Part shown: one piece after another, positions 9,701 to 20,285 of the stretch | How the letters are laid out: each line of letters opens with the position of its first letter | How positions within the stretch are numbered: position 1 is the first letter of the stretch | Assembly (NCBI RefSeq): GCF_014859525.1 | Contig: NZ_JACUUB010000023.1 | Coordinates: 1 to 37,164, forward strand | Length of the DNA stretch: 37,164 nt | Direction of reading: 5' to 3' | From: Marinobacter sp. | GTDB taxonomy: Bacteria > Pseudomonadota > Gammaproteobacteria > Pseudomonadales > Oleiphilaceae | The notes under the pieces: generated by a model | Databases searched by the model: none | Told to the model about the DNA's origin: nothing | What the model saw: the letters and a program-made list of their open reading frames with translations, nothing else | Position numbers and translations under genes: made by a program

Positions 9701-10909
9701 ATGACCACCGAGGCGTATATCTTTGATGCGGTCCGCACGCCACGCGGCCGCGGCAAAAAAGACGGTTCACTGCACAGCGTGAAACCTATCAGCCTGCTGA
9801 CCACCGTACTGGACGCCCTGCGTGACCGTAATCAGCTAGACACCGCCCAAGTCGATGACATTGTGATGGGCTGCGTCACTGCCGTCGGCGACCAGGGCGC
9901 AGACATTGCCAAAACCGCGGCACTGGCCGCAGGCTGGGACGAAAAAGTCGCGGGCGTAACCCTGAACCGCTTCTGCGCGTCTGGCCTGGAAGCCGTCAAT
10001 CTGGCCGCGATGAAAGTTCGCTCCGGCTGGGAAGACATGATCGTTGCCGGTGGTGTTGAGGCCATGTCTCGCGTACCCATGGGCTCTGATGGCGGTGCCT
10101 GGGCCACCGACCCGGCGACCAACCTGCACACCGGCTTTATGCCTCAGGGCATCGGAGCCGATCTGATCGCTACCCTGGACGGTTTCAGCCGGGAAGATGT
10201 CGATGGCTTTGCAGTCCGTTCCCAGCAAAAGGCCGCCAAAGCCTGGGATGGCGGTCACTTCGCGAAATCCATCGTGCCAGTCACAGACCAGAACGGCGTC
10301 GTCATTCTAGACCGAGATGAGCACGTACGCGGTAACACCACGGTGGAGTCCCTTTCTGGCCTGAAGCCATCGTTCCAGATGATGGGCGAGATGGGCTTTG
10401 ACAGTGTCGCCCGCGAAAAGTATCACTACGTTGAAAAAATCAATCACGTACACCACGCCGGCAACTCCTCCGGTATTGTCGACGGCGCCACAGCCATGCT
10501 GATTGGCAGTGAAGCCAAGGGTAAAGCGTTGGGTCTTAAGCCCCGCGCCCGCATCGTCGCCACCGCCGTCACCAGCACCGATCCCACCATTATGTTGACG
10601 GGCCCCGCCCCCGCGGCACGCAAGGCCCTGGAAAAAGCAGGGCTGAACGTGGACCAGATCGACCTGTTTGAAGTAAACGAAGCCTTTGCCTCTGTGGTGA
10701 TGCGCTTCCAGAAAGAGCTGTCTGTTCCGGACGAGAAAGTGAACGTTAACGGCGGCGCCATTGCCATGGGCCACCCACTTGGGGCTACCGGCGCCATGAT
10801 TCTGGGCACCCTGTTGGATGAGCTGGAACGCCGTGAACTGCGCTACGGCCTGGCCACTCTGTGCGTTGGCGGTGGTATGGGCATTGCTACCATCATCGAG
10901 CGCGTCTGA
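9701..10909 (+). CDS. Acetyl-CoA C-acyltransferase (thiolase), beta-oxidation
   Basis: This thiolase releases acetyl-CoA from 3-ketoacyl-CoA at the last step of beta-oxidation; the reverse, acetoacetyl-CoA formation, is possible. The 402-residue protein has the full catalytic set. Cys92 sits in [10 protein letters not shown], His358 in [10 protein letters not shown] and Cys388 in [11 protein letters not shown] 9701 is preceded by GAGGAA at a good distance; the frame runs open upstream to 9578, but those codons lack thiolase similarity. It is 29 bases upstream of the hydratase/dehydrogenase gene, forming a FadA/FadB-type operon. The arrangement resembles the Pseudomonas PA1736/PA1737 pair, though here the thiolase comes first. 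It could be named fadA or fadI; the exact chain-length preference cannot be read from sequence. Confidence 0.92.
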   Translation: MTTEAYIFDAVRTPRGRGKKDGSLHSVKPISLLTTVLDALRDRNQLDTAQVDDIVMGCVTAVGDQGADIAKTAALAAGWDEKVAGVTLNRFCASGLEAVNLAAMKVRSGWEDMIVAGGVEAMSRVPMGSDGGAWATDPATNLHTGFMPQGIGADLIATLDGFSREDVDGFAVRSQQKAAKAWDGGHFAKSIVPVTDQNGVVILDRDEHVRGNTTVESLSGLKPSFQMMGEMGFDSVAREKYHYVEKINHVHHAGNSSGIVDGATAMLIGSEAKGKALGLKPRARIVATAVTSTDPTIMLTGPAPAARKALEKAGLNVDQIDLFEVNEAFASVVMRFQKELSVPDEKVNVNGGAIAMGHPLGATGAMILGTLLDELERRELRYGLATLCVGGGMGIATIIERV

Positions 10910-10938
10910 ACCCCACTTTCAAGAATAAGGAACCGACC

Positions 10939-13089
10939 ATGAGTGCCATTAAATACGACCTGGGTTCAGACCAGATTCTGACCCTCACCATCGACATGCC
11001 GGGCCAGTCCGCCAACACCATGAACAGTGAGTTCCGCGCGGCCCTGACCGAGACCACCAACAAGGTCAAAGACGACCTGGACAATATCAAGGGCATCATC
11101 ATCGCCTCCGCCAAGAAAACCTTTTTCGCCGGCGGCGACCTGAACGAGCTGCATAAAGTGACCCGTGAGCAGGCCGAAGACTTTGAAGCCATGGTAAATG
11201 GGCTGAAAGCCGACATGCGCCTGCTGGAGACGAGTGGTAAGCCGGTGGTTGCTGTCATTAACGGCACCGCCCTTGGCGGTGGCCTGGAAATCGCCCTGGC
11301 CTGCCATCACCGCATTGCACTGGATGACGACAGCACCCAGTTGGGCCTGCCGGAGGTAACTCTGGGCCTGCTGCCCGGCGGTGGTGGCACCCAGCGACTG
11401 CCCAGAATGATTGGTCTGGAGGCTGCCTTCCCGTTCCTGATGGAAGGCAAAAAAGTTAACCCGAAGGCGGCGTTGAAAGCCGGCATCGTTGACGAACTCG
11501 CCAGCTCAGCAGCCGACATGATGGCTAAGGCCCGGGCCTTTATTGAGGCCAACCCCAAGTGCCAGCAGCCCTGGGATCAGAAGGGGTTCAAACTGCCCGG
11601 TGGTGCGCCACACCACCCGGCCATGGCTCAAAAGCTGGCCATTGCTCCTGCCATGCTGCGCCAGAAAACCAAAGGTTGCTACCCCGCGCCCGAGCGGATT
11701 CTTTCTGCGGCGGTGGAAGGCGCCCAGGTGGACTTTGATAACGGCAGTCTGATTGAAACCCGCTACTTCGCCGAGCTGGTGACCGGCCAGGTTGCCAAGA
11801 ACATGACCGGCACTTTCTGGTTTCAGCTCAACGCGATCAAAGCCGGCGGCAGTCGTCCGACCGGCGTTGACAAGGCCACCTTTAAAAAAGTGGGTGTGCT
11901 GGGTGCAGGCATGATGGGTGCCGGCATTGCATACTCGACCGCTACGCGCGGCATCGATGTGGTGCTCAAAGATGTATCTGTCGAGAATGCCGAAAAAGGC
12001 AAAAGCTACTCCGAGAACTTACTGGCCAAGAAAGTCAGCCGGGGCCGCATGACCGAGGATCAAAAGGCCGACGTTCTCGCCCGCATTAAAACGACCGCTT
12101 CGGCAGATGACCTGGATGGCTGTGATCTGATCATCGAAGCGGTGTTCGAAGATAGCGACCTGAAGGCAAAAGTCACTCAGGAATCTGAGCCAAAAATGGC
12201 CGCCGGTGGCATTTTTGCCTCTAACACATCCACCATTCCCATTACCCAGCTGGCTGAGGCCTCCGCCAAACCGGATAACTTTATCGGCCTGCACTTCTTC
12301 TCGCCGGTAGACAAGATGCAGCTGGTGGAAATCATCGTGGGGGAGAAAACCTCTGATGAAACCCTGGCCCGGGCGTTCGACTACGTGCAGCAGATCGGCA
12401 AGATCCCTATTGTGGTCAACGATAGCCGGGGCTTCTTTACCTCTCGGGTATTCGGCACCTTCGTCAACGAGGGCATCAGCATGCTGGCCGAAGGCATTCA
12501 CCCGTCCAGCATCGAAAATGCAGGCGTATTGGCCGGCATGCCAGTCGGACCTCTGGCCATCTCCGATGAAGTCAGCTTAACCCTGATGCAGCATATCCGC
12601 GCCCAGAGCCGGAAAGACACCGAAGCCGCCGGAGGCACCTGGCAGCCCCACCCGGCCGAGGCCATCATTGATGCCATGGTGGATACTCACGACCGCAAAG
12701 GCAAAGCCGCCGGCGCCGGTTTTTATGAGTACCCGGCAAAAGGCAAAAAGTACCTTTGGCCAGAGCTGGAGAGCCTGTTTGTGGATCAGGACAAAGCTCG
12801 GAGCGTCCAGCTGCAAGACCTGAAAGACCGGATTCTGTTCATGCAGGCCATCGAAACCATCCGCTGCCTGGAAGAAGGCGTGCTGCGTACCGTGGAAGAT
12901 GCCAACATTGGCAGCATCTTCGGGATCGGCTACGCGCCCTGGACCGGCGGTGCCATTCAGTTCGTTAACCAGTACGGTGTGCGGGCCTTTGCAGAGCGCG
13001 CGCAACAGCTGGCCGACCAGTACGGCGAGCGTTTCACGCCGCCGGCACTGCTGCTGCAAAAAGCAGAAAACAACGAAAACTTCGCCTGA
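10939..13089 (+). CDS. Multifunctional enoyl-CoA hydratase / 3-hydroxyacyl-CoA dehydrogenase
   Basis: The 716-residue product is the trifunctional alpha-subunit type (FadB/FadJ) and catalyses hydration and NAD-dependent dehydrogenation of enoyl-CoA. Residues 1 to about 200 form the crotonase domain, with oxyanion-hole motif FFAGGDL and catalytic Glu117 and Glu139, equivalent to E. coli FadB Glu119 and Glu139. From about 313 comes the Rossmann dehydrogenase domain with GVLGAGMMGAG and catalytic His452 in GLHFFSP. Two C-terminal helical dehydrogenase domains follow. ATG 10939 has AAGGAA upstream; reading frame upstream of it overlaps the thiolase and is not conserved. Its length matches PA1737-type proteins better than the longer FadB of E. 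coli. It probably complexes with the upstream thiolase. Confidence 0.93.
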   Translation: MSAIKYDLGSDQILTLTIDMPGQSANTMNSEFRAALTETTNKVKDDLDNIKGIIIASAKKTFFAGGDLNELHKVTREQAEDFEAMVNGLKADMRLLETSGKPVVAVINGTALGGGLEIALACHHRIALDDDSTQLGLPEVTLGLLPGGGGTQRLPRMIGLEAAFPFLMEGKKVNPKAALKAGIVDELASSAADMMAKARAFIEANPKCQQPWDQKGFKLPGGAPHHPAMAQKLAIAPAMLRQKTKGCYPAPERILSAAVEGAQVDFDNGSLIETRYFAELVTGQVAKNMTGTFWFQLNAIKAGGSRPTGVDKATFKKVGVLGAGMMGAGIAYSTATRGIDVVLKDVSVENAEKGKSYSENLLAKKVSRGRMTEDQKADVLARIKTTASADDLDGCDLIIEAVFEDSDLKAKVTQESEPKMAAGGIFASNTSTIPITQLAEASAKPDNFIGLHFFSPVDKMQLVEIIVGEKTSDETLARAFDYVQQIGKIPIVVNDSRGFFTSRVFGTFVNEGISMLAEGIHPSSIENAGVLAGMPVGPLAISDEVSLTLMQHIRAQSRKDTEAAGGTWQPHPAEAIIDAMVDTHDRKGKAAGAGFYEYPAKGKKYLWPELESLFVDQDKARSVQLQDLKDRILFMQAIETIRCLEEGVLRTVEDANIGSIFGIGYAPWTGGAIQFVNQYGVRAFAERAQQLADQYGERFTPPALLLQKAENNENFA

Positions 13090-13094
13090 ACACT

Positions 13095-13126
13095 AGCCGG
13101 AGGGGGTCATCCCCTCCGGCTTTTTT
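13095..13126 (+). terminator. Strong rho-independent terminator of the beta-oxidation operon
   Basis: A perfect eleven-pair GC-rich stem, AGCCGGAGGGG (13095-13105) with its complement at 13111-13121, has a five-base loop and is followed by a run of six T (13121-13126). It starts six bases after the stop codon of the multifunctional gene. Confidence 0.92.
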
Positions 13127-13355
13127 CCATTCCAGCCTTTTACCTTCGGTTACTTACCCCCGCCTATGTGGACGTATTGTCACGAAGCGATACCGCTCGC
13201 CTATGGCAACAGGTGTGGCGCTTGCCTACAATCAAAGCATGAGTGGTTCAAAGGTCCGTTCACAACGACGGACGTATGAACATGTTAAGCTGGAAAATAA
13301 CTTCCAGCCGCCCAGTATCGTCAGGTATGCCTTTATGACCATTGTGGAAAACTTT

Positions 13356-15509
13356 ATGCAGCGCCATTCACAGCCGTCACGAATTCGGAAAGTGGGCGCG
13401 TGCACAGCACTGACATTGTCCTTGTTTATGGCCGGCATTACCGGTGTTCAGGCAAAAATTGACGACGCGGCAGTGTACAAACCGGTCGCGCCCACCATCG
13501 ACCAGGCCAGAGCCAACATTCTGATTGCCCGTCAGCTGCAGTTCACCCACTTTCGCAATCTGGGCATCAGCGATGCACTCTCTGGCGATGTGTTTGATGC
13601 CTACCTCAAATATCTGGATGGCCAGCGCGTCTACCTCACCCAGGAGGATATCGACTCACTGAAAACGGTAAAATCGCGTTTGGGTTCGGCGCTGAAGACC
13701 GGCCAACTGCAACCCGGTTTCGATATTTACAACCTGGTTCAGCAGCGCATCATTCAGCGACTGCAGTTTGCGTTGAATATCATTGATAACGGGTTGGGAG
13801 AGCTGGACTTCGACTCCGACGACCGAATTCGCGTTGACCGCTCAGAGGCCCCCTGGGAAGCCGACCAGGCGGCACTGGACGAACTCTGGATCAAACGAAT
13901 CAAGAACGCCGTGCTGTCGCAGCGCCTGAACGGCACCGACGATGAAGCCATTGAAGACACCCTGCGCCGCCGTTACGAAGGCCAACTCAAACGGGCCTAC
14001 CAAGCCCGGAGTGAAGATGCCTTCCAGGCGTACATGAACGCTTTCACCGGTATGTGGGACCCGCACACTGCCTACTTCTCGCCGCGTACTTCCGAGAACT
14101 TCAACATCAACATGAGTCTGTCACTCGAAGGCATTGGTGCTGTTCTTCAATCAGATAACGAGTACACCAAAGTTGTGCGCCTGGTGCCAGGCGGTCCCGC
14201 CTCCAAACAGGGGCAATTGCAACCTGCCGATCGGATTGTATCGGTAGCGCAAGAAGGCGAAAGACCGGTCAATGTGATTGGCTGGCGCCTGGACGAGGTC
14301 GTGGACCTGATCCGGGGCCCACGCAATTCCACTGTGACTCTTGAAGTGATCCCCGCCAATGCCAGTGATGAAACTGTCACCCGCGACATTGCCATTAGTC
14401 GCGATGAAGTAAAACTTGAAGAGCAAAGCGCCAGCAAAGACGTTATTGAACTGGATCGCGCCGGTGAAACGTACAAAGTGGGCGTCATCACGATTCCCAC
14501 CTTTTATGCAGATTTCCAGGGCATGCAGGCCGGCGACCCTAATTACAAAAGCACCACACGCGATGTTCGCCGGTTGCTCGAAGACCTCAACAAGCAGGGC
14601 GTTGATGGCGTCGTGATGGATCTCAGAAATAACGGCGGAGGTGCCTTGCACGAAGCCAATGATCTGGTCGGCCTGTTCATCGACAAGGGCCCGACTGTGC
14701 AAATCCGTAACGCCAACAACGACATTCAAATATTGAATGATGAAGACCCATCGGTGGCGTACGACGGCCCGCTGGTTGTTTTAGTCAACCGTATGAGCGC
14801 GTCTGCCTCGGAAATTTTTGCCGGAGCCATCCAGGACTATGGCCGTGGGCTGGTGGTGGGTTCTCAAACCTTCGGTAAAGGCACCGTTCAGGCCGTGCGC
14901 CCACTAAACCACGGACAATTGAAGATCACCCAGTCCAAGTTCTATCGGGTTTCTGGTGGTTCCACTCAGCATAAAGGCGTTATTCCGGACATTGAGATTC
15001 CGTCCCGGGTTGACACCACCCGGATTGGCGAAGACGCGCTCGACCATGCCTTACCCTGGGATCAGATTGAAGCGGTACCCCACACCCGTTATTTCGATTT
15101 CAGCGGCGTGATTGATGAGCTGCGCAAGCGTCACGACGAGCGTTTTGCCATCAGCCCTGAGTTCAGCCTGCTGCAGCAGGAGATTGACTTCCTTACCAAG
15201 CAGCGTGAAATGACCTATGTCAGCCTGAACATGGGCGAGCGCAAAGCACACCATGATCAAATCGAACAGACCCGGCTTACCATTGCCAACGCGAGGCGCG
15301 AGCTTAGAGGCGACTCGCCCTTCAAAACCCTGGAGGCCCTTGAGGACTGGCAAACCGAGCAAGCCGCTGACCCAGACAACACCGACGAAGAGCTGGACTT
15401 CGTTATACGCGAAGGTGGCCACATCATGGCAGATCTGCTTGAGCTGGATCAGCACATGGCGTCTATCCTGACCCCGGCAAAGTTTGCCGCCAAGACCGGA
15501 ACCCAATAA
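13356..15509 (+). CDS. prc: Tail-specific (C-terminal processing) periplasmic protease
   Basis: Prc is a periplasmic S41 serine protease that degrades proteins by their nonpolar C-termini and, in gammaproteobacteria, limits the peptidoglycan hydrolase MepS. From the chosen ATG the product is 717 residues (E. coli 682). A basic N-terminus and hydrophobic stretch ending in A-x-A (GVQA) form a signal peptide. A long N-terminal helical domain precedes a PDZ domain (about 215-320) with the GxL loop replaced in EGIGAVL. The S41 core holds the SASASE serine cluster (Ser481-485) and Lys508 in FGKGTVQ. A C-terminal DUF3340-type region follows. The frame is open from 13203. ATG 13335 is an alternative start; 13356 has GGAA seven bases upstream. 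It is followed two bases later by the HTH gene. Confidence 0.93.
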   Translation: MQRHSQPSRIRKVGACTALTLSLFMAGITGVQAKIDDAAVYKPVAPTIDQARANILIARQLQFTHFRNLGISDALSGDVFDAYLKYLDGQRVYLTQEDIDSLKTVKSRLGSALKTGQLQPGFDIYNLVQQRIIQRLQFALNIIDNGLGELDFDSDDRIRVDRSEAPWEADQAALDELWIKRIKNAVLSQRLNGTDDEAIEDTLRRRYEGQLKRAYQARSEDAFQAYMNAFTGMWDPHTAYFSPRTSENFNINMSLSLEGIGAVLQSDNEYTKVVRLVPGGPASKQGQLQPADRIVSVAQEGERPVNVIGWRLDEVVDLIRGPRNSTVTLEVIPANASDETVTRDIAISRDEVKLEEQSASKDVIELDRAGETYKVGVITIPTFYADFQGMQAGDPNYKSTTRDVRRLLEDLNKQGVDGVVMDLRNNGGGALHEANDLVGLFIDKGPTVQIRNANNDIQILNDEDPSVAYDGPLVVLVNRMSASASEIFAGAIQDYGRGLVVGSQTFGKGTVQAVRPLNHGQLKITQSKFYRVSGGSTQHKGVIPDIEIPSRVDTTRIGEDALDHALPWDQIEAVPHTRYFDFSGVIDELRKRHDERFAISPEFSLLQQEIDFLTKQREMTYVSLNMGERKAHHDQIEQTRLTIANARRELRGDSPFKTLEALEDWQTEQAADPDNTDEELDFVIREGGHIMADLLELDQHMASILTPAKFAAKTGTQ

Positions 15510-15511
15510 CG

Positions 15512-16273
15512 ATGACGGCCGAGCCAGAGACAGGCGATCGACAGGATAGCAGCCAGCGCGCCCGCATCCTGCGGGACATGTTGCTGGACGCACTGCACGC
15601 CATGCGATCCATGGAGCAAGTGGACGACATTCAGCGGGCAGACAGTCGGAGCAAAGCGCCCGACAACATTTTTGAGCGCATCGCCGGCTTTACCGGTTCT
15701 GCGCTTCGCCTGGGCGCCAAGGCGACCGATACGTCTTTGCGAGTGGGTCGTGCTCTGGTCAACTCCCAGGATCAGCTGCGAGCCATGCTCAGCGCAGGGC
15801 AATCGCTGAAAGACATTCGTGAGGTTGCCGGGCTAACCCTGTCTGAGATGAGCGAGGCCCTGAACCTCAAAGACAAATCTCTGCTTGAAGCCATTGAAAA
15901 CGGAACCTCAACACTCTCTTTTGAGCTGATCCTGAGACTGGCTTCCCTGATCGCCAGAAACGACCCCATCCCCTTCATTATGCGCACCACCCGCAACTAC
16001 AACCCGGAAGTCTGGCAGTTACTGAATGATTGGGGCGTTGGAAGGATTCCGCTGCAGTTTGAGCGGGAACGGGAGTTCATCAACATCTTCAGACGTCACG
16101 ACGACGCCCGAAACCTCTCTGACGAAGGCTTCCGAAAAGTGTTGGAGTTCACTCGCCAAAGCTTTGAAATGTCTTTGCACTTTATCGAGCAGCAAGAGAA
16201 GGAAGTAGAAGAGCTGAAAGCGAGCCTTCAGCCCCAGGGAAGCCCGGAGAAGAACCCTGCTTCAGGAAAATAA
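15512..16273 (+). CDS. Helix-turn-helix (XRE-like) protein, probable transcriptional regulator
   Basis: A 253-residue protein with a Cro/C1-type helix-turn-helix at about residues 92-150 ([21 protein letters not shown], then a recognition helix containing [12 protein letters not shown]). The first 90 residues are helical and polar, with a short small-residue-rich segment ([22 protein letters not shown], about 57-78). The C-terminus is a likely coiled coil ending in a charged tail. No ligand-binding or enzyme motif is recognised. It begins two bases after prc, so the two are almost certainly cotranscribed. Its end overlaps the convergent mtnA by 12 bases. The target genes are unknown; a role tied to envelope proteolysis is only suggested by position. 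Confidence 0.72.
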   Translation: MTAEPETGDRQDSSQRARILRDMLLDALHAMRSMEQVDDIQRADSRSKAPDNIFERIAGFTGSALRLGAKATDTSLRVGRALVNSQDQLRAMLSAGQSLKDIREVAGLTLSEMSEALNLKDKSLLEAIENGTSTLSFELILRLASLIARNDPIPFIMRTTRNYNPEVWQLLNDWGVGRIPLQFEREREFINIFRRHDDARNLSDEGFRKVLEFTRQSFEMSLHFIEQQEKEVEELKASLQPQGSPEKNPASGK

Positions 16274-17317
16274 AACCCGCATCCCGGTGATATCCGGATT
16301 CTGAATGACGCCTTTCTCGGTCACAATGGCATCGATCAGGCTTGCAGGTGTCATATCAAACACCGGGTTAAACACGTCAACGCCCTTCGGCGCCAATGGA
16401 ATGCCCCGGATCTCGCGAACTTCCAGACCATCACGCTCTTCGATCGGGATATCGAGCCCGGATGCCAGCGACATATCCACCGTGCTGGACGGCGCCACCA
16501 CCATAAAACCAACTTTGTGATGCCTTGCCAGTACCGCGAGACTGTAGGTGCCGATCTTATTGGCGACGTCGCCATTGGCGGTGATCCTGTCAGCGCCCAC
16601 AATCACCCACTTAACTTTGCCTGACGCCATAATAGCGGCGGCCGCACCGTCAGCATTGAGCGTAACCGGAATGTTATCCCGGCTCAGCTCCCAAGCCGTC
16701 AGCCTGCTGCCCTGCAACCAGGGCCGGGTTTCGTCCGCGTATACCCGTTCCAGAAGCCTCGCCTCATGCAGCCGGCGAATCACGCCCAACGCGGTGCCGT
16801 AACCACCGGTCGCTAATGCGCCGGTATTACAGTGAGTCAGCACCGAGATCGGCTGTTGCGCGTTTATCACATTCAGGGCGTGGTCAGCCATCGCCAGGTT
16901 GGCGGCAAGGTCTTCCTCATGAATCCGAACCGCCTCCGCTGCCAGCCTTTTAGTGGCGTCATCCAGAGAATCACAGCTATTGAACACCTGCTCCATGCGC
17001 TCCAGTGCCCAGAACAGATTGACCGCCGTTGGTCGAGATTTGGCCAGTTCCCGAATAGCCTGGTTGATCTCGGAATGCCACTCGCCGACCCCGGCATGCC
17101 GGGCGGCCAGAGCGACACCGTAAGCTGCGCTGATACCGATAGCCGGCGCACCCCGAACAACCATATCGGTAATACACTGGGCAACACCGGATGCACCTTC
17201 AGCGGTGATCCAATGCTCTTCCGAAGGCAGCAAACGCTGATCCAGCAGCTCCAGACTGTCGCCGTGCCAGCGCATGGCCACGGTGCCCATTGATCGACTG
17301 GAAGGGTCGGTTGCCAT
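16262..17317 (-). CDS. mtnA: S-methyl-5-thioribose-1-phosphate isomerase
   Basis: MtnA converts 5-methylthioribose-1-phosphate to 5-methylthioribulose-1-phosphate in the methionine salvage pathway. The 351-residue product has the family motifs [12 protein letters not shown] and [11 protein letters not shown], catalytic Cys163 in [12 protein letters not shown], and Asp243 in [19 protein letters not shown]. These match the Cys/Asp pair of the Bacillus enzyme. A TTG at 17323 would add two residues, but ATG 17317 has GGAG six bases upstream. It is divergent from mtaD, which makes an upstream intermediate of the same route; the same pairing occurs in Pseudomonas. Fully intact. Confidence 0.96.
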   Translation of the reverse strand: MATDPSSRSMGTVAMRWHGDSLELLDQRLLPSEEHWITAEGASGVAQCITDMVVRGAPAIGISAAYGVALAARHAGVGEWHSEINQAIRELAKSRPTAVNLFWALERMEQVFNSCDSLDDATKRLAAEAVRIHEEDLAANLAMADHALNVINAQQPISVLTHCNTGALATGGYGTALGVIRRLHEARLLERVYADETRPWLQGSRLTAWELSRDNIPVTLNADGAAAAIMASGKVKWVIVGADRITANGDVANKIGTYSLAVLARHHKVGFMVVAPSSTVDMSLASGLDIPIEERDGLEVREIRGIPLAPKGVDVFNPVFDMTPASLIDAIVTEKGVIQNPDITGMRVLFS

Positions 17318-17420
17318 AATCAACTCCGTATTGATGTCATAAAACGCCAGTATAACGCCATGTAACCAGAATGCCCTCTCGATATACAGCCTGTTGGGCG
17401 GGTGTGCCGCCGGGGTAGTT

Positions 17421-17444
17421 CTGCCAACGGCAGCTGGTTATACT
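17421..17444 (+). promoter_or_regulatory. Candidate -10 box and inverted repeat in the mtnA/mtaD spacer
   Basis: TATACT at 17439-17444 is five of six to the sigma-70 -10 consensus and lies 54 bases before the mtaD start. Immediately upstream is a short perfect inverted repeat, CTGCC-aac-GGCAG (17421-17433), which would fall in the -35 to -10 spacer and could be an operator. No good -35 box is visible. Confidence 0.3.
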
Positions 17445-17497
17445 TCACTTCTGAATTTTCCGGCACCCTTCTGTGCCCGCAACTCGAAGGCAGGTTA

Positions 17498-18826
17498 ATG
17501 ACGGCAGACACCATCACCGCAGCCGATATCCGAATCAACGCCCGTTGGCTAATCCCGGTGCAACCGTTTGGCGTTGTTTGGGAACATCAAGCCGTTATCC
17601 TTCAAGGCAGCCAGATTGCAGCGGTTCTGCCGCAGGCCAAAGCGGACCAGACCTACCGGGCCCGAGAGACCATTGATTTGAACAATCATGTGGTCCTGCC
17701 CGGCTTGATCAACCTGCACGGCCACACCGCCATGTCACTGTTCCGGGGCATGGCCGACGATCTGCCCTTGATGACCTGGCTGAACGACCACATCTGGCCG
17801 GCCGAGGGTAAATTTGTCAGCGAACAGTTTGTACTGGATGGCAGCCGGCTGGCCATGGCCGAAATGCTGCGCACCGGCACCACGACGTTTTCCGACATGT
17901 ATTTCTTCCCGGAAATCACCGCTCAGGCCGCCCATGACGTCGGCATGCGGGCACAAGTGTGCTTTCCTTTGATCGATATGCCCACCGTTTGGGGTTCCGG
18001 ACCAGACGAATACCTGCGCAAAGGGGCGGCACTCATCGAACAGTGGCGTAACGACAACTTTATTATGCCGGCCATCGGCCCCCACGCGCCCTACACCATC
18101 TCTGATCAGCCGCTACGCTCAGCGGTAGCGTTGTCTGCCCAGACCGGCGCGGCCATTCAGCTGCACCTTCACGAGACCGCGTTCGAGGTAGAAGACGCCA
18201 TCAAGAACTCAGGTAAACGCCCACTGGCCCGCATGGCCGAGCTGGGCGTTTTGGGCAGCAATACCCAATGCGTACACATGACCCAGATTGATGCTTCTGA
18301 TATTGAGCAGCTTGCCAGCTCTGGCGCTCACATCGTGCATTGTCCCGAGTCGAACCTGAAACTGGCCAGCGGCCTGTGCCCGGTGCAACAGCTGATTGAT
18401 GGCGGCATCAACGTGACCATTGGCACCGACGGCGCCGCCAGCAACAACGACCTGGACCTGTTTGGCGAACTCAAGACCGCCGCCATGATCGCCAAAGTGG
18501 TGGCCGGCGACGCCGCTGCGTTATCGGCACATCGAGCCCTGGAAATGGCCACCATGAACGGTGCTCGAGCCCTTGGCCGAGACCATGAGCTCGGCTCACT
18601 GGTTGCCGGCAAACTGGCAGACCTGATCGCCGTTGACCTGAGCGACCCTTATCTGCAGCCGGTTTATGATCCCGCATCCCATCTGGTCTACAGCAACCAT
18701 GGCCGGGCAGTAAGCCATAGCTGGATTCACGGCGTACCTCAGTTACAGGACGGGCGTCTAACCCGCATCGACGTGCCAGACCTGATGCTGCGGGTCAGCG
18801 ACTGGCATAAACAGATTATCAGTTAA
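17498..18826 (+). CDS. mtaD: 5-methylthioadenosine deaminase (amidohydrolase; MtaD/TrzA family)
   Basis: A 442-residue amidohydrolase that deaminates 5-methylthioadenosine and probably S-adenosylhomocysteine. Metal-binding motifs of the subfamily are complete: LHGHTAMS near residue 70, HLHETAFE near 224, a further His in CVHMTQ, and Asp in [12 protein letters not shown] near 310. The N- and C-terminal beta segments form the usual amidohydrolase sandwich. ATG 17498 has AGG seven bases upstream; the frame extends to 17402 without similarity. The Pseudomonas counterpart PA3170 is, as I recall, an experimentally studied methylthioadenosine deaminase that sends MTA through methylthioinosine. Together with divergent mtnA this fits that branch of methionine salvage. 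It heads a probable operon with ubiG, mupP and yciK. Confidence 0.9.
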   Translation: MTADTITAADIRINARWLIPVQPFGVVWEHQAVILQGSQIAAVLPQAKADQTYRARETIDLNNHVVLPGLINLHGHTAMSLFRGMADDLPLMTWLNDHIWPAEGKFVSEQFVLDGSRLAMAEMLRTGTTTFSDMYFFPEITAQAAHDVGMRAQVCFPLIDMPTVWGSGPDEYLRKGAALIEQWRNDNFIMPAIGPHAPYTISDQPLRSAVALSAQTGAAIQLHLHETAFEVEDAIKNSGKRPLARMAELGVLGSNTQCVHMTQIDASDIEQLASSGAHIVHCPESNLKLASGLCPVQQLIDGGINVTIGTDGAASNNDLDLFGELKTAAMIAKVVAGDAAALSAHRALEMATMNGARALGRDHELGSLVAGKLADLIAVDLSDPYLQPVYDPASHLVYSNHGRAVSHSWIHGVPQLQDGRLTRIDVPDLMLRVSDWHKQIIS

Positions 18827-18849
18827 TTATTCACATCAGGTGTAGCACC

Positions 18850-19566
18850 ATGAGCAACCAGAACGTAGACCACAGCGAGATCGCCAAGTTTGAAGCCCTG
18901 GCCAGCCGGTGGTGGGACCCAACCAGTGAGTTCAAGCCGTTGCACGACATCAACCCGTTGCGCCTCAACTACATTGACGAGAGAGTGTCCCTGGCTGGCA
19001 AAAAGGTACTGGACGTTGGTTGCGGCGGCGGCTTGCTGTCCGAAGGCATGGCGCTGCGCGGTGCGCACGTGACCGGAATCGATATGGGTGAAGCGCCGCT
19101 GTCTGTGGCAAAACTGCACGGACTGGAATCCGGAATCAAAGTGGATTACCGGCGCATCACCGTTGAGGAGTTGGCGCTCGACCCGGAACATGCCGGCCAA
19201 TACGACGCCGTCACCTGCCTTGAAATGCTTGAGCATGTGCCAGACCCCGCCTCCGTCATCCGCGCCTGTGCTGCCATGCTGCGCCCAGGCGGGCACATGT
19301 TTGTATCGACCATCAATCGCAACCCGAAATCTTTCCTGTTTGCCATTATTGGTGCGGAGTATGTTCTTAACATGCTGCCCAAAGGCACCCATGAGTGGAA
19401 AAAATTTATCCGCCCCTCAGAAATGTCGGATTATCTGCGCCATGCCAACCTGGACGTGCAAGAGCTCACGGGCATGACCTACAACCTCATTACCAAGGCT
19501 TACAAACTGGGCCGGGATGTGGATGTGAATTACCTGATGCACGCGCGGGATATTCGTGAAGACTGA
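18850..19566 (+). CDS. ubiG: Ubiquinone biosynthesis O-methyltransferase
   Basis: UbiG performs both SAM-dependent O-methylations of ubiquinone synthesis. The 238-residue product carries the class I methyltransferase motif [16 protein letters not shown] at about residue 55, the acidic end of strand 2 in VTGIDMGE, and post-motif [11 protein letters not shown]. The N-terminal [11 protein letters not shown] and the later [17 protein letters not shown] are UbiG hallmarks, the latter matching the membrane-binding segment. AGGTG lies eight bases before ATG 18850. It is 23 bases after mtaD and overlaps mupP by 11 bases, so it is part of one transcript and translation is likely coupled. Confidence 0.97.
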   Translation: MSNQNVDHSEIAKFEALASRWWDPTSEFKPLHDINPLRLNYIDERVSLAGKKVLDVGCGGGLLSEGMALRGAHVTGIDMGEAPLSVAKLHGLESGIKVDYRRITVEELALDPEHAGQYDAVTCLEMLEHVPDPASVIRACAAMLRPGGHMFVSTINRNPKSFLFAIIGAEYVLNMLPKGTHEWKKFIRPSEMSDYLRHANLDVQELTGMTYNLITKAYKLGRDVDVNYLMHARDIRED

Positions 19567-20221
19567 GAAGCAAACGTCTGCGGTGCTCTTCGATCTCGAC
19601 GGCACCCTGATTGATACCGCACCGGACTTTATCCGATGCCTGAACCAACTGCGCCAACAGCACAGCCTGGCACCGCTGCCCGCAGAACAAATTCGCCGCT
19701 CCGTCTCAAATGGCGCCCGTGCGATGGTCCGTGTCGGCTTTGGCCTGGAACCCGAACACGAAGGTTACCTGGAAAAACACACGGCATTTCTGGATCTCTA
19801 CGAAGCCGGCGTCGCAGAAGAAACCACCTTGTTCGAAGGCATGGATCGACTGCTGAAAAATCTGGAAACCAGGGCCATTCCCTGGGGCATCGTCACCAAC
19901 AAGCCGGCCCGATTTGCCGCCCCGCTGATCGGAGCCCTCGGCCTGGCCGAGCGCTGCGCCACACTCATTTGTCCTGACCACGTTACCGAACGCAAGCCGC
20001 ACCCGGAAGCCTTATTCCTTGCGTGCCAGCAGATTAATGCAGAGCCGTCTGAGGCCATCTACGTGGGCGATCACGAGCGTGACATCGAAGCCGGTCGCAA
20101 CGCAGGCATGCGTACCATCGCGGTCCGTTACGGATACATCGAGCAGCCGGAGTCTGTTGATCTTTGGCAAGCCGATGTCATCGCAGACACCGTCGCCGAT
20201 CTGGCAAAACTGTTACAATAG
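19556..20221 (+). CDS. mupP: N-acetylmuramic acid 6-phosphate phosphatase (HAD family)
   Basis: A 221-residue HAD-superfamily phosphatase with nucleophile Asp13 and acid/base Asp15 in FDLDGTL, motif II/III region [13 protein letters not shown], and motif [16 protein letters not shown]. By sequence alone it could be called phosphoglycolate phosphatase. The position directly after ubiG and before yciK is that of Pseudomonas MupP. MupP dephosphorylates MurNAc-6-phosphate in the AnmK-MupP-AmgK-MurU peptidoglycan recycling shortcut, which feeds UDP-MurNAc and affects fosfomycin resistance. I therefore favour MupP. The start is GTG at 19556, inside the end of ubiG. Confidence 0.85.
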   Translation: MKTEKQTSAVLFDLDGTLIDTAPDFIRCLNQLRQQHSLAPLPAEQIRRSVSNGARAMVRVGFGLEPEHEGYLEKHTAFLDLYEAGVAEETTLFEGMDRLLKNLETRAIPWGIVTNKPARFAAPLIGALGLAERCATLICPDHVTERKPHPEALFLACQQINAEPSEAIYVGDHERDIEAGRNAGMRTIAVRYGYIEQPESVDLWQADVIADTVADLAKLLQ

Positions 20222-20285
20222 CGCCCATCACTATTCGTCATCGGCCCTAGGTTGGCCAGTGACCGCCCGAATACGGAGACAGGTT

